Shown: positions 19,543 through 28,750 of the stretch, piece after piece
How positions within the stretch are numbered: position 1 is the first letter of the stretch
Layout of the letters: the number at the start of each line of letters is the position of its first letter
NCBI RefSeq assembly: GCF_018860345.1
Contig: NZ_JAHKPJ010000021.1
Coordinates: forward strand, 367,173-431,172
Direction: 5' to 3'
DNA length: 64,000 nucleotides
DNA from: Psychrosphaera sp. F3M07
Lineage (GTDB): Bacteria; Pseudomonadota; Gammaproteobacteria; Enterobacterales; Alteromonadaceae
Notes under the pieces: generated by a model
What the model was told of the DNA's origin: nothing
The model's input: the letters and a program-made list of their open reading frames with translations, nothing else
Databases searched by the model: none
Position numbers and translations under genes: made by a program

Positions 19543-19830
19543 CTAGGATTGAGAAAAATCCACTCTTTCTCTTAATTCTTTACCAGGTTTAAAATGAGGA
19601 ACGTATTTAGCGTCTAAATTTACCGATTCGCCTGTCTTAGGATTACGCCCTACTCGAGGTGCTCGGTAATGTAATGAAAAGCTACCAAAGCCACGTATTT
19701 CAATACGTTCACCAGAGGCTAACGTTTCGGCCATATTATCAATGATGGTTTTAACGCCCGCTTCCACTTCTTTAATGGGTAAATGAGGATGTTTTTCAGC
19801 CAACGCTTCTATTAATTCAGACTTTGTCAT
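19543..19830 (-). CDS. ihfB: Integration host factor beta subunit
   Basis: A 95-residue HU/IHF family DNA-bending protein starting [10 protein letters not shown]. The beta-arm signature [20 protein letters not shown] carries the conserved proline region. I chose the ATG at 19830, preceded by AGGTGA with good spacing, over an upstream TTG in frame at 19899, because 95 residues is the family length. With IhfA it bends DNA at specific sites. The usual upstream neighbour rpsA is absent; putA lies there instead, 260 bp away, so ihfB must have its own promoter. Confidence 0.96.
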   Translation of the reverse strand: MTKSELIEALAEKHPHLPIKEVEAGVKTIIDNMAETLASGERIEIRGFGSFSLHYRAPRVGRNPKTGESVNLDAKYVPHFKPGKELRERVDFSQS

Positions 19831-20040
19831 TTTTTCACCTAAGTAACTTAATAATTGCCCATTTAGATGTGGGTCAATTGTTGCCATACGTTCTAACAAA
19901 TTGAGTTTAGCATTAAAATATATTTATGCACTTCAATAAGTTACATTTTAATTACTTTTTTATTTAAGTCCATTTAAAACAAAAAGCAAATTTACTAACT
20001 TCTCTTTATATAAATTAGCTGATTTTAATAATTCACGATC

Positions 20041-20071
20041 AAAAAAGGTGAACCTAAGTTCACCTTTTTTT
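20041..20071. terminator. Strong bidirectional terminator between putA and ihfB
   Basis: A perfect inverted repeat AAAAAAGGTGAAC (20041-20053), CTAA loop, GTTCACCTTTTTT (20058-20070), 20 bp after the putA stop. It has A and T runs on both sides. It should end putA transcription on the minus strand. Confidence 0.88.
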
Positions 20072-20090
20072 AACTTACACAACTAAATGA

Positions 20091-23000
20091 TTAATCATCA
20101 TCCGTTAAAGTCATTAACGATGTATTACCACCTGAGGCTGTTGTATCAATACTTACCGTTTTCTCAGTCACTAAACGCTGGATTAAGTTATCGTTATATT
20201 CAGCAGTTATTGTTGGCAAAATAGCGCCAACACGTTGAGCTAATTTATGTGCAACATAAGCACTACGTCGACATTCAGAGTCAATAACAACACCTGCCAA
20301 TGTTTCATGTTCTAACAAAGGTTGTAAGTGTTTTAGTCTTGCTACTTGTAAAACACCTTTATCTGCACCGGTTTTATTGAATTTATTCATAAATTCAATC
20401 GCTTCTTCATAGAACACATCGGAAACAACAGCAATAACAGTATTACCAGTAGACAGTGCTGTAACAATAGACATAACCCAATAATGGAAAGTTGCGTCTT
20501 TATCGGCAAAACAAACTAACGTACCTCTTGGCTCCAAATATAAAATATTTGACTCACCAGTTGGACCTGGCAATACCGTTGGTTTTTTAAGTTTACGTTC
20601 TACATCAATTAACTGTGAACGAGCTGTTGCTAATGTTTTATCTAAATCGTCAGCAAATTCATTGGTGTGTTCTACAGTTGCTATGTCAGCTAATAACTGA
20701 CGAACATGCGAAGTACGCGTATTTAAATCAGCCGAACGCCAATATTTTTCACCAACTAATGCTCGTTCCATTAATTTATTGGCTTCTTTAATAGAAGAGT
20801 CCGTTGGCTCTAATGCGTCATCATCTAGTACTAATTCATCTTCACTTGGCGTTGATTTCTCTTGTAATAAACGAGGCAAATAATTTGGTCCACCGGCTTT
20901 AGGTCCAGTACCAGAAAGTCCACGGCCACCAAATGGCTGAACACCAACAACCGCACCAATCATATTACGATTAATATATACGTTACCAGCTCTAGACTTT
21001 TTGGCTAATTCCATCGCACGGGTTTCAATACGCGAATGGATACCCATGGTTAAACCAAAGCCTGTAGAGTTAATTTGCTCAATAACGTCATCGACGTCTT
21101 TACCTTTAAAACGAATGATATGAACACAAGGACCAAATACTTCTTTTTGTAATTGGTTTATATGATCGATTTCGTATAAACGTGGTGCAAAGAAGTAACC
21201 ATTATTCGTCTCATCACTCATTTCACATTGGTATAACAACTTGCCATGGCTTTGCATGTACTCTGCATGTTCGTTTAACGCGTTTAATGCTTTGGTATCA
21301 ATAACTGGCCCAACATCCGTCGACAACATTGCAGGGTCACCAATGTGCAACTCTTTCATTGCACCTTTAATCATACGGATAACATTGTCAGCTATGTCAT
21401 CTTGGACAAACAACACACGTAATGCTGAACAGCGTTGCCCTGCACTTTGGAAACCAGATGCAATGACATCATCAATGACTTGTTCCGGTAAAGCAGTCGA
21501 GTCTACGATCATGCAGTTCTGGCCACCAGTTTCAGCAATCAACGGTACTTGTTCACCACCACGCTGTGCCAATATTTGTGATATTAATGTGCCGGTTTGA
21601 GTTGATCCGGTAAACATCACAGCCGAAATTCTTGCATCAGGTAACAAGACTTTACCTACTTCAGAACCTTGTGCGATAACAGGCTGTACAATATGTTTTG
21701 GCAAGCCACATTCGTGCAATAACTCAATTGCGCGTAACGCTATTAAACTAGTTTGCTCTGCAGGTTTAGCAATAACAGCATTACCTGTAACAATAGCTGC
21801 AGCAACTTGGCCTAAGAATATAGCCAGTGGGAAATTCCAAGGACTAATACATAAGATCACGCCACGCGGTTCTAACCGTGGATCTTTTGCTATCTTTTCA
21901 GCTTCATTTGCATAATAACGACAGAAATCAACAGCTTCTCTAACTTCGTCAATACCATCTTGCGCAATCTTACCCGCCTCTTTAATACAAAGCGCAATCA
22001 GCTCATCCATATTGTGCTCTAAGGCATCGGCGGTTTTTCTTAATATGTCTGCTCTAACGTTTACTGGAGTACTAGACCAAGATTGAAATGCAGTTTCACC
22101 TTGCTCTAACATCGTCAACATATCAGCTTGTGTTGCAACAGGTAAACGTCCAACAACTTCGTCTAAATTAGCTGGATTCACCACAGGCAATTCGTTACTG
22201 GCTATAGTTGAGATGTCAATTTTGTTATTAGTAAACCACTTATCAAGGTTGTCCCTCAATGGTGTGATTTTAGTGATATCCGTTAAATCTAACCCTTTTG
22301 AGTTAGCTCTTTCTTCACCAAACATTTGAATTGGCATTTTTATTTGTTCGTTGTATATCTGCTCAACTCTATGAGTACGCTCAACTGGATCTTCTAATAA
22401 AGATTCAACCGGTCGATCAACATCAACAATGGCATTAACAAACGATGAGTTAGCGCCATTTTCTAATAAACGTCTAACTAAATAAGCCAATAGGTCTTCA
22501 TGAACCCCAACAGGGGCATAAACACGACATTGAATCTTTTCTTTGCTCACAATTTGATCGTATAAGGTGTCACCCATGCCATGTAGACATTGGAACTCAA
22601 ACCCTTCTTTATCATCACCAGCTAACTCTAGAATCACCGATGCGGTATAACCATTATGAGTAGCAAACTGTGGATATATGGTATCGCGATACTCTAATAA
22701 TTTATTTGCACATGCGTGATAAGACACGTCAGTAGAGGCTTTACGAGTAAATACAGGAAAATGCTCTAAACCATCTTTTTGAGCGTTTTTAATTTCTGTA
22801 TCCCAATAAGCACCTTTAACTAAACGTACCATAATTTTACGACCAACTTTTAAAGTAAGCTGACGTAACCATTCAATAACAAAAAATGAACGTTTTTGGT
22901 AGGCCTGAACAGCAAGACCAAAACCATTCCATTCACCTAAATCTGGGTCAGAAAAAACGATTTCAATAATGTCTAAAGAGATATCTAAACGCTCAGATTC

Positions 23001-23879
23001 TTCAGCATCAACAGTTAAACCAATATTGTATTCTTTAGCTAATAAACATAGTGCTTTTAACCTAGGCACTAATTCATTGATTACACGGTCACGGTGGCTA
23101 AATTCATATCGAGAATGAATTGCGGATAATTTAATTGAGATACCTGGGCTAGTACGAGGTCCACGACCTTGTGCTGCTTTACCAATTACATGGATTGCTT
23201 TTACATATGCTTGGTAATAACGGTCAGCATCGTCCATGTTACGAGCGCCTTCCCCTAACATGTCATAAGAATATACGTAACCATTACGTTCTTTCTCAAT
23301 GGCACGTTCCGTTGCAGCTTCAATGGTTTCTCCCATTACAAACTGTTTACCCATGATCTTCATGGCAACATTCATTGCTTTACGAATAACTGGCTCTGAA
23401 ACTTTACCTAGTGTGCGTTTAACCAAACCAAAGTCATGTTTTAGATTCGTATCTGAGTACTTAACCATACTACCGGTTAATAACAATCCCCAAGATGAAG
23501 CATTAACAAACATTGAATCACTAGACCCTAAGTGCGAACTCCACTGACCTTGAGATAATTTGTCACGGATTAATGCATCTTGTGTTTTTTTATCTGGTAC
23601 ACGCAATAAAGCTTCTGCAAGACACATTAAAACAATGCCTTCTTCAGAAGATAATGAATATTCACTTAACAATGCATCAATCCCACCTGAGCCTTCAGCT
23701 TCAAATCGGATCTGCAACACCATTTTACGGGCACGTTCCCAAGCTCGGCTACGTGCGGCCATACTTATTTCAGCTTCTGGCAAAAGATGTTTTATCGCAA
23801 TCTTTTCATCGATACGATAATAATTACGGATTTTCTGACGAATTGGACAATCTGTCATCAAGCTGCCATTAAACAACAT
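20091..23879 (-). CDS. putA: PutA, proline dehydrogenase / glutamate semialdehyde dehydrogenase
   Basis: A 1262-residue bifunctional enzyme converting proline to glutamate. It begins MLFNGSLMTDCPIRQKIRNY and so lacks the ribbon-helix-helix DNA-binding domain of E. coli PutA. The FAD barrel shows VDAEESERLD, RLVKGAYWD and FATHNGYT. The aldehyde dehydrogenase half has PWNFPLAIFLGQ and catalytic Cys near residue 815 in SAGQRCSALR. A further C-terminal ALDH-like domain follows, as in long type B PutA, and seals the substrate channel. It is a peripheral membrane protein feeding electrons to quinone. Monocistronic by its terminator. Without the DNA-binding domain it cannot repress its own gene, so another regulator is expected. 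Confidence 0.97.
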   Translation of the reverse strand: MLFNGSLMTDCPIRQKIRNYYRIDEKIAIKHLLPEAEISMAARSRAWERARKMVLQIRFEAEGSGGIDALLSEYSLSSEEGIVLMCLAEALLRVPDKKTQDALIRDKLSQGQWSSHLGSSDSMFVNASSWGLLLTGSMVKYSDTNLKHDFGLVKRTLGKVSEPVIRKAMNVAMKIMGKQFVMGETIEAATERAIEKERNGYVYSYDMLGEGARNMDDADRYYQAYVKAIHVIGKAAQGRGPRTSPGISIKLSAIHSRYEFSHRDRVINELVPRLKALCLLAKEYNIGLTVDAEESERLDISLDIIEIVFSDPDLGEWNGFGLAVQAYQKRSFFVIEWLRQLTLKVGRKIMVRLVKGAYWDTEIKNAQKDGLEHFPVFTRKASTDVSYHACANKLLEYRDTIYPQFATHNGYTASVILELAGDDKEGFEFQCLHGMGDTLYDQIVSKEKIQCRVYAPVGVHEDLLAYLVRRLLENGANSSFVNAIVDVDRPVESLLEDPVERTHRVEQIYNEQIKMPIQMFGEERANSKGLDLTDITKITPLRDNLDKWFTNNKIDISTIASNELPVVNPANLDEVVGRLPVATQADMLTMLEQGETAFQSWSSTPVNVRADILRKTADALEHNMDELIALCIKEAGKIAQDGIDEVREAVDFCRYYANEAEKIAKDPRLEPRGVILCISPWNFPLAIFLGQVAAAIVTGNAVIAKPAEQTSLIALRAIELLHECGLPKHIVQPVIAQGSEVGKVLLPDARISAVMFTGSTQTGTLISQILAQRGGEQVPLIAETGGQNCMIVDSTALPEQVIDDVIASGFQSAGQRCSALRVLFVQDDIADNVIRMIKGAMKELHIGDPAMLSTDVGPVIDTKALNALNEHAEYMQSHGKLLYQCEMSDETNNGYFFAPRLYEIDHINQLQKEVFGPCVHIIRFKGKDVDDVIEQINSTGFGLTMGIHSRIETRAMELAKKSRAGNVYINRNMIGAVVGVQPFGGRGLSGTGPKAGGPNYLPRLLQEKSTPSEDELVLDDDALEPTDSSIKEANKLMERALVGEKYWRSADLNTRTSHVRQLLADIATVEHTNEFADDLDKTLATARSQLIDVERKLKKPTVLPGPTGESNILYLEPRGTLVCFADKDATFHYWVMSIVTALSTGNTVIAVVSDVFYEEAIEFMNKFNKTGADKGVLQVARLKHLQPLLEHETLAGVVIDSECRRSAYVAHKLAQRVGAILPTITAEYNDNLIQRLVTEKTVSIDTTASGGNTSLMTLTDDD

Positions 23880-23996
23880 AAGCGTAAACCTTTATAATTA
23901 GTGGTGTGTGGGTATGTATAACATGGCGGCATTTTAGTTCACAGACTCAGTTTTGTGCTAATCAATTATTTTGAAACAGTTGCATAAACAAAACTA

Positions 23997-24128
23997 ATGC
24001 TTAACCCTAATTTTCTCTATTACAATTTTGTTGATTTTATTGATAATAATGACGGGAAAATTAAAGGTTTAACTATTAATATTATTGAATTTCATAAAGA
24101 TAGTTGGGTTTATGAAGGTATATATTAG
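23997..24128 (+). CDS. Possible 43-residue small protein
   Basis: A frame beginning MLNPNFLYYNFVDFIDNND and ending KDSWVYEGIY. The composition is protein-like, with alternating hydrophobic and polar residues, and a palindrome that could act as an end signal lies 24 bp after the stop. Against it: no clear ribosome site before the ATG, and a chance frame of this size is not rare in AT-rich DNA. No family recognised. Confidence 0.25.
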   Translation: MLNPNFLYYNFVDFIDNNDGKIKGLTINIIEFHKDSWVYEGIY

Positions 24129-24151
24129 ATGTTTAGTATTCTAAGTGAATC

Positions 24152-24177
24152 AGCCAATATAGGAGAATATATTGGCT
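24152..24177. repeat. 26-bp palindrome between putA and nitroreductase gene
   Basis: Perfect 10-bp arms AGCCAATATA and TATATTGGCT around a 6-nt loop. No T run follows on either strand, so a simple terminator is doubtful. It could be an operator or RNA hairpin. It lies 59 bp beyond the nitroreductase stop. Confidence 0.7.
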
Positions 24178-24235
24178 CGCATAAGGCAAACTAATCTTAA
24201 AACTATTAAATTTTTTTTGAAAAACTGAAAATTTA

Positions 24236-24787
24236 TTAGTTCCAAAATAAGACGGTATCTGTTTGTTTTTTGGCTTTTTTAATAATGGTTTTATCCATAG
24301 GGGTTCCTAAATACATAAACCCAATAACTTCATCTGATTTGTTCAAGCCTAAAGCTGTATTCACAAATTGATTTTGTGAATAACTACCAGTACGCCATAT
24401 TCCGTTATAACCTTGAGCTTGAGCAGCCATTTGCATATTTTGTAATGCACAGGCGGTTGTGGCTATCTGCTCTACTCTTGGCACTTTATCGTGAGGTTTG
24501 TATTTACAAATACCTATGATCACCATAGGTGCACGAAAAGGTAATGTTTTTGCCTTTTCAATTGCTGCAGGTTCAAAGCCGGAATGTATAGCTGCTTGAT
24601 GGTAAATGTCAGCTAATTTAGCAAGTCCATCACCTTGGCAAACAATAAATTGATACGGGGTTAAATGAGCATGGTCCGGTGCCCGATGCGCTGCCGCAAG
24701 AATATTGTCAAGCGCGACTCCACTCGGGGCTGGTGTCGTTAATTTATTATCTGAAGAACGTGTTAACAAGATATCTAATGCATTCAT
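24236..24787 (-). CDS. YdjA-like nitroreductase family protein
   Basis: A 183-residue FMN-dependent oxidoreductase. MNALDILLTRSSDNKLTTPA and AAHRAPDHAHLTPYQFIV match the N-terminus of E. coli YdjA, and IATTACALQNMQMAAQAQGY and GIWRTGSY are typical of the nitroreductase fold. Such proteins reduce nitro compounds or quinones with NAD(P)H as dimers; the physiological substrate is unknown. It lies 68 bp after the DoxX gene on the same strand, so the two may be cotranscribed. Confidence 0.9.
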   Translation of the reverse strand: MNALDILLTRSSDNKLTTPAPSGVALDNILAAAHRAPDHAHLTPYQFIVCQGDGLAKLADIYHQAAIHSGFEPAAIEKAKTLPFRAPMVIIGICKYKPHDKVPRVEQIATTACALQNMQMAAQAQGYNGIWRTGSYSQNQFVNTALGLNKSDEVIGFMYLGTPMDKTIIKKAKKQTDTVLFWN

Positions 24788-24855
24788 AACAAAACTTACA
24801 ATCGATTTTAATAATATATTATGAATGCAATACTATCTCAAAAGCACAATGACCT

Positions 24856-25497
24856 TCAGCTTTTATTTGTGATCTTTTCATTAGTATAAAACCGTTTAGC
24901 TAGGTAATGATCAACACTAGTAAAGCGTCCTGCACCATAGAAAAATAACACCAACAACATAATAAAGTACGTAATGGAAAACTCCATTCCATTATTTAGT
25001 ATGGTAAAACTGCCACTGCTAGATAACCAATCGTAGTTACCGTGTTGTTGTAAAATCGCGACAGCCGCTTCTTTTTTCTCAGCTGCCGCCATAATAGATT
25101 CATTAAAGAATATGGTGCCATCAGCTAACCAACTGCTTGAGTCTGCTAACGCAAGCCAACCATTCTTTCCATGTACACCAAATGCGGCGACTAACATAGT
25201 GATCATCAAAGGAATCGCAGTTAAACGAGTAAATAAACCGAGTAACAATAACCAGCCACCAATAAATTCAGAACCGGCAGCTAATGCGGCCAATAAGTCA
25301 GGAAAAGGTAATCCTAATCCCCACTGAGCATTGCCAAACCACTGAACGGTAGAATCAAAATTTGCTAATTTGTTCCACCCCGCTTGAATGAATATAGGGG
25401 CTAAATATAAACGTAATAACAGAGGGGCAATGCCATCTAAATTTGACAACATTTGTAGACTTTTTTCATAACGACTTGTTATGGCATCAATAATCAT
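24856..25497 (-). CDS. DoxX family membrane protein
   Basis: A 213-residue protein with about four to five membrane helices. LLLRLYLAPIFIQAGWNKLANF, followed by AALAAGSEFIGGWLLLLGLFTR and IPLMITMLVAAF, is the DoxX pattern. A longer loop around residues 110-150 (NESIMAAAEKKEAAVAILQQ) faces one side of the membrane. DoxX proteins are linked to oxidative stress and quinone-related redox chemistry, but the exact role is unsettled. It probably forms an operon with the nitroreductase gene. Confidence 0.9.
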   Translation of the reverse strand: MIIDAITSRYEKSLQMLSNLDGIAPLLLRLYLAPIFIQAGWNKLANFDSTVQWFGNAQWGLGLPFPDLLAALAAGSEFIGGWLLLLGLFTRLTAIPLMITMLVAAFGVHGKNGWLALADSSSWLADGTIFFNESIMAAAEKKEAAVAILQQHGNYDWLSSSGSFTILNNGMEFSITYFIMLLVLFFYGAGRFTSVDHYLAKRFYTNEKITNKS

Positions 25498-25574
25498 AGA
25501 AGTTTCCTAAAAACGAACGTATTCTTATTAGAACAGAGTTAATCGTTTCTTATTTCAACTATAGACAGAAAAGT

Positions 25575-25772
25575 ATGAAATCTTCCATTACTGAATTAGA
25601 AAAACAAGAGCGTATCCAACGAGCTAAGAATAAATTCCAACTGATCAGGCGTCAACTAAATAATAAACAGGCCAATAAGCATAAACTATTGGCCTTAGTG
25701 CAGGAGCTTGTAGCTCAAAGACCTGAAGTAACGGTTCAAATCTTAGCTAAGTGGATAGACACAAAACGTTAA
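25575..25772 (+). CDS. Small charged protein of unknown function
   Basis: A 65-residue mostly helical protein, rich in Lys, Gln and Glu, with EKQERIQRAKNKFQLIRRQL and a C-terminal QRPEVTVQILAKWIDTKR. No signal peptide or membrane segment. The VTVQILAKWI end recalls short helices in flagellar FliG-like or M-ring-binding segments, but I would not assign it. It lies between a divergent DoxX gene and a convergent gene whose stop overlaps by 4 nt. The dense neighbourhood and good composition suggest a real gene. Confidence 0.65.
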   Translation: MKSSITELEKQERIQRAKNKFQLIRRQLNNKQANKHKLLALVQELVAQRPEVTVQILAKWIDTKR

Positions 25773-26902
25773 TCTAGGTGAGGTAACTTGTAGGCTATAT
25801 TTTGATGAAAGCGCACGACTAATTGATTCATCTCTGGATCTATGTTCAATCTTGCCGCAATCTGTTTTAAAGCAATATGTATTTGATTTACAAAGCGGCC
25901 ATAACCTTTGTTGTTGATATCAGCGTCATTGGCAACAAACACTAACGTGAACTTATTGGTTAGTATGGTGCTATTCCACTTAGCAATACAATTTTGATCT
26001 TCTACACCATTAAATCCTAAATATATTAACTCCCCTTCGTTATATACAAAACCTTGTTTACTTGATGTCACAATTGGATGACGTCCATTAGCAATCATAA
26101 CGGCATTTTTTAATTCCATTTCAGAGGTAACTTCTGCTACGACCTTAGAGATACTTGTATATAACTCATTGTAAGGTGCGGTATGAGTGGCGTTTTGATC
26201 CATCGTTTCTATCAAAGTTTCAGCAATAGGTAGCTCAGCAACGACATAACCCATTTGGTTATTTAACTGAGGTATTAATACCGACTGTTGTTGATACCTA
26301 TGTTTTACTTGACGAAATTCATGAGTTGACGTTTTTTTATCGCCTTTTTCAGGACTAAATAAATCATAGGTTACATGCTGATGATCTTTAATTTTAAACA
26401 AGCTAGGAGAAAAACCTAATGTATCAGCAAGTTCTGACGCCATTTCAACCGTGTTTTGATGTAATTCAAACGCAGAATGACGTATTTCTTCGTTGTTGGT
26501 TAATACAACTAAGCTGATTTTTTTAGCTTTAATGGTTCTATCATAATAACTTTGAAAACCTTTATGGCTAGTTGGATCATAAAATACAATTAGCTGTTCT
26601 AAGGTTTCTATAACTTGAGACTCTTCACCGTAACGAAGGCGAACTAATTTATCATTAGCGACAAACAATCCACTGCTGATGCTATTTCGTTTACTGATTG
26701 AAATAAATGCTTGTTTAACCTGCATATAGAAATCTGACAGCAAAAATTCATTTATCTGAGCTTCACCAGAAACTAACTGTAACAATTCAGTCGTAATTGG
26801 CAGTTCAACGATTAGATAATGATTTTCACGGTTAGTGGCTGGCACATAAACCTTATTATTAAACTTCTTACTGCTATTACTTTGAATCATTTTATTCAAC
26901 AT
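25769..26902 (-). CDS. Internally duplicated cytoplasmic protein of unknown function
   Basis: A 377-residue soluble protein with two related halves. NHYLIVELPITTELLQLV near residue 27 matches MGYVVAELPIAETLIETM near 213. FVANDKLVRLRYG near 84 matches MIANGRHPIVTS near 260. KKISLVVLTNNEEIRHSAF near 135 matches NKFTLVFVANDADINNKGY near 318. Each half ends with ADTLGFSPS or AARLNIDPE. I recall a gammaproteobacterial DUF3083 family that may be this one, without certainty. No catalytic motif or membrane segment is visible. It is a single gene between the small 65-residue gene and acylphosphatase. Confidence 0.75.
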   Translation of the reverse strand: MLNKMIQSNSSKKFNNKVYVPATNRENHYLIVELPITTELLQLVSGEAQINEFLLSDFYMQVKQAFISISKRNSISSGLFVANDKLVRLRYGEESQVIETLEQLIVFYDPTSHKGFQSYYDRTIKAKKISLVVLTNNEEIRHSAFELHQNTVEMASELADTLGFSPSLFKIKDHQHVTYDLFSPEKGDKKTSTHEFRQVKHRYQQQSVLIPQLNNQMGYVVAELPIAETLIETMDQNATHTAPYNELYTSISKVVAEVTSEMELKNAVMIANGRHPIVTSSKQGFVYNEGELIYLGFNGVEDQNCIAKWNSTILTNKFTLVFVANDADINNKGYGRFVNQIHIALKQIAARLNIDPEMNQLVVRFHQNIAYKLPHLD

Positions 26903-26996
26903 AACTTAATATCCCTTAGTTAATTTGCGTGTAAATTAACAAGGAGTTATGACTGATATATGTATTATTTATTACTGTTAAATGACAGTGATTAAC

Positions 26997-27263
26997 TTAA
27001 CCTGTTGTGAAATCTTCAAAACTAGTTTGTGGCATCTCTTCAATATCAACAGTCTGCACTTCGGCGTTTTCAGAACCAACATGTAAAAATGCCTTAAGCT
27101 CTTTATGTTGTTCATCGGATCCAGTTGCCATCACTTTAACTTGCCCTGTAACTAAGTTATTGGCATAACCTGTCATGCCTAATTGTACAGCAATCTGCTT
27201 AGTGTTTTTCCTAAACCAAACACCTTGTACTTTTCCTGTCACTATATATTTATATGTTTTCAT
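26997..27263 (-). CDS. yccX: Acylphosphatase
   Basis: An 88-residue enzyme hydrolysing acyl phosphates. GKVQGVWFRKNTKQIA contains the catalytic Arg and phosphate loop; the catalytic Asn is in GYANNLVTGQV. Size and fold markers match. A family-typical acidic C-terminus (SFEDFTTG) is present. It is divergent from rlmI, as yccX and rlmI (yccW) are neighbours in E. coli. Confidence 0.95.
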   Translation of the reverse strand: MKTYKYIVTGKVQGVWFRKNTKQIAVQLGMTGYANNLVTGQVKVMATGSDEQHKELKAFLHVGSENAEVQTVDIEEMPQTSFEDFTTG

Positions 27264-27466
27264 ATCGATTCTTTACTTAATGAGTTTTAATGAAAGTCTA
27301 TTTATTGACCAACATATCTTAATATACGCCTAATTAGCCAGTTCAATCCATATTAACGCTTATACTTTTAAACTGAGAAGATAGCCGGATTAATTGTAAT
27401 AATATTGGTATTACCTTGTTAGCTAGATTAAAATTGCGGTCTTGCTCCTATATAAAAGTTAATAAC

Positions 27467-28648
27467 ATGCCATCTATATTTATTCTTCCAGATCGTGAAA
27501 AAAACCTTAAGCGTAAACACCCATGGATCTTCTCCAAAGGGGTTAGCAAAGTTGAAGGTGAACCAAGTGATGGCGAAACGGTTGATGTATTATCTGAAAA
27601 TGGCACTTGGTTAGCCAAAGGTGCCTACTCGCCTCATTCTCAAATAAGAGTTCGTATATGGAGTTTTGAAAAGCGCCCTATTAATAAACAGTTTTTCATT
27701 GAAAAAATTAATCGCGCAAAATTAATACGTAAACCTATTATTCAGCGCGGTGGCTTAACTGGCTACCGTTTGTTATGTGCTGAATCAGATGGTCTTCCTG
27801 GTGTAACAGCTGATGTATATAACGACACGATAGTTATTCAGTTATTAAGTTGTGGCGCAGAGTATCAGCGTGACAATATCTTTGAAGCATTAAAACAATG
27901 TTTTCCCGACTTTAATATATTCGAACGTTCTGATGCTGATGTACGCAGTAAAGAAGGGTTAAAAAAATCAGCGGGCTTAGTGCATGGCAAAATGCCAAAA
28001 CAAGTGATCATTGAAGAAAATGGCATCAAAGCTATTGTAGACATAGCACAAGGTCACAAAACAGGATATTACGTAGACCAACGTGATAGCCGAGCCGCCT
28101 TAGAAAAATACGTGAAAGGGAAATCCGTATTAAACTGTTTTTGTTATACAGGCACATTTGGTTTATATGCGTTACGTGGTGGCGCTAAAAAAGTGGTACA
28201 AGTCGATGCCTCTGAAGATGCTTTAAACATAGCTGCTAAAAACGTAGAGCTTAATAAACTTGATATGAACAAGATGTCGTTACTTAAAAAAGACGTCTTT
28301 AAATTATTAAGAGAATACCGCGATAACGGCACTAAGTTTGACGTTATTGTTATGGATCCGCCTAAATTTGCAGAATCAAAGGCTAAGCTAAAAGACGCTT
28401 GTCGCGGCTACAAAGACATTAATATGTTGGCCATTAAGTTACTAAATCCTGGTGGTTATTTATTAACATTCTCATGTTCTGGTCTAATGGAAACCCCTTT
28501 ATTCCAAAAGATCATTGCAGACGCAGCACTTGATGCAGGCAGAGACATGGTATTTGTTGAACGTTTAAGCCAAGCACAAGATCATGTTGTCGGCAGTGCT
28601 TATCCGGAAGGTTTTTACTTAAAAGGTTTTGTTTGCCAAGTGTTTTAA
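27467..28648 (+). CDS. rlmI: RlmI, 23S rRNA m5C1962 methyltransferase
   Basis: A 393-residue methyltransferase. An N-terminal PUA domain ([16 protein letters not shown]) is followed by a linker domain and a SAM-binding fold with [24 protein letters not shown], and the catalytic FSCSGLM cysteine. It methylates cytosine in 23S rRNA. I chose the ATG at 27467 ([14 protein letters not shown]) over an upstream TTG at 27416 because it gives the family length (396 in E. coli) and the usual N-terminus. A strong terminator follows. Confidence 0.95.
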   Translation: MPSIFILPDREKNLKRKHPWIFSKGVSKVEGEPSDGETVDVLSENGTWLAKGAYSPHSQIRVRIWSFEKRPINKQFFIEKINRAKLIRKPIIQRGGLTGYRLLCAESDGLPGVTADVYNDTIVIQLLSCGAEYQRDNIFEALKQCFPDFNIFERSDADVRSKEGLKKSAGLVHGKMPKQVIIEENGIKAIVDIAQGHKTGYYVDQRDSRAALEKYVKGKSVLNCFCYTGTFGLYALRGGAKKVVQVDASEDALNIAAKNVELNKLDMNKMSLLKKDVFKLLREYRDNGTKFDVIVMDPPKFAESKAKLKDACRGYKDINMLAIKLLNPGGYLLTFSCSGLMETPLFQKIIADAALDAGRDMVFVERLSQAQDHVVGSAYPEGFYLKGFVCQVF

Positions 28649-28675
28649 TTTGCAGGTAAATATCACAAAAGAATC

Positions 28676-28714
28676 ATGCGTGAGATTAATAACTATTGTC
28701 TCACGCATTTTTTT
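28676..28714 (+). terminator. Intrinsic terminator after rlmI
   Basis: A 10-bp perfect stem ATGCGTGAGA (28676-28685) and TCTCACGCAT (28699-28708) followed by seven T. Confidence 0.92.
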
Positions 28715-28750
28715 GAATTTTAAACATGAATCAAGAAATTGCTTATAACC

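Larger units (their letters stand above)
23880..24235. other. Gap upstream of putA
   Basis: A 356-bp gap between putA and the nitroreductase gene, both on the minus strand. It holds the putA promoter region (not resolved), a possible 43-residue plus-strand frame, and a 26-bp palindrome, each listed separately. Confidence 0.5.

Noticed and set aside
19831-19899. N-terminal extension of IhfB from an upstream TTG
   Set aside because: IhfB is normally about 94-95 residues, and a good ribosome site precedes the ATG at 19830.
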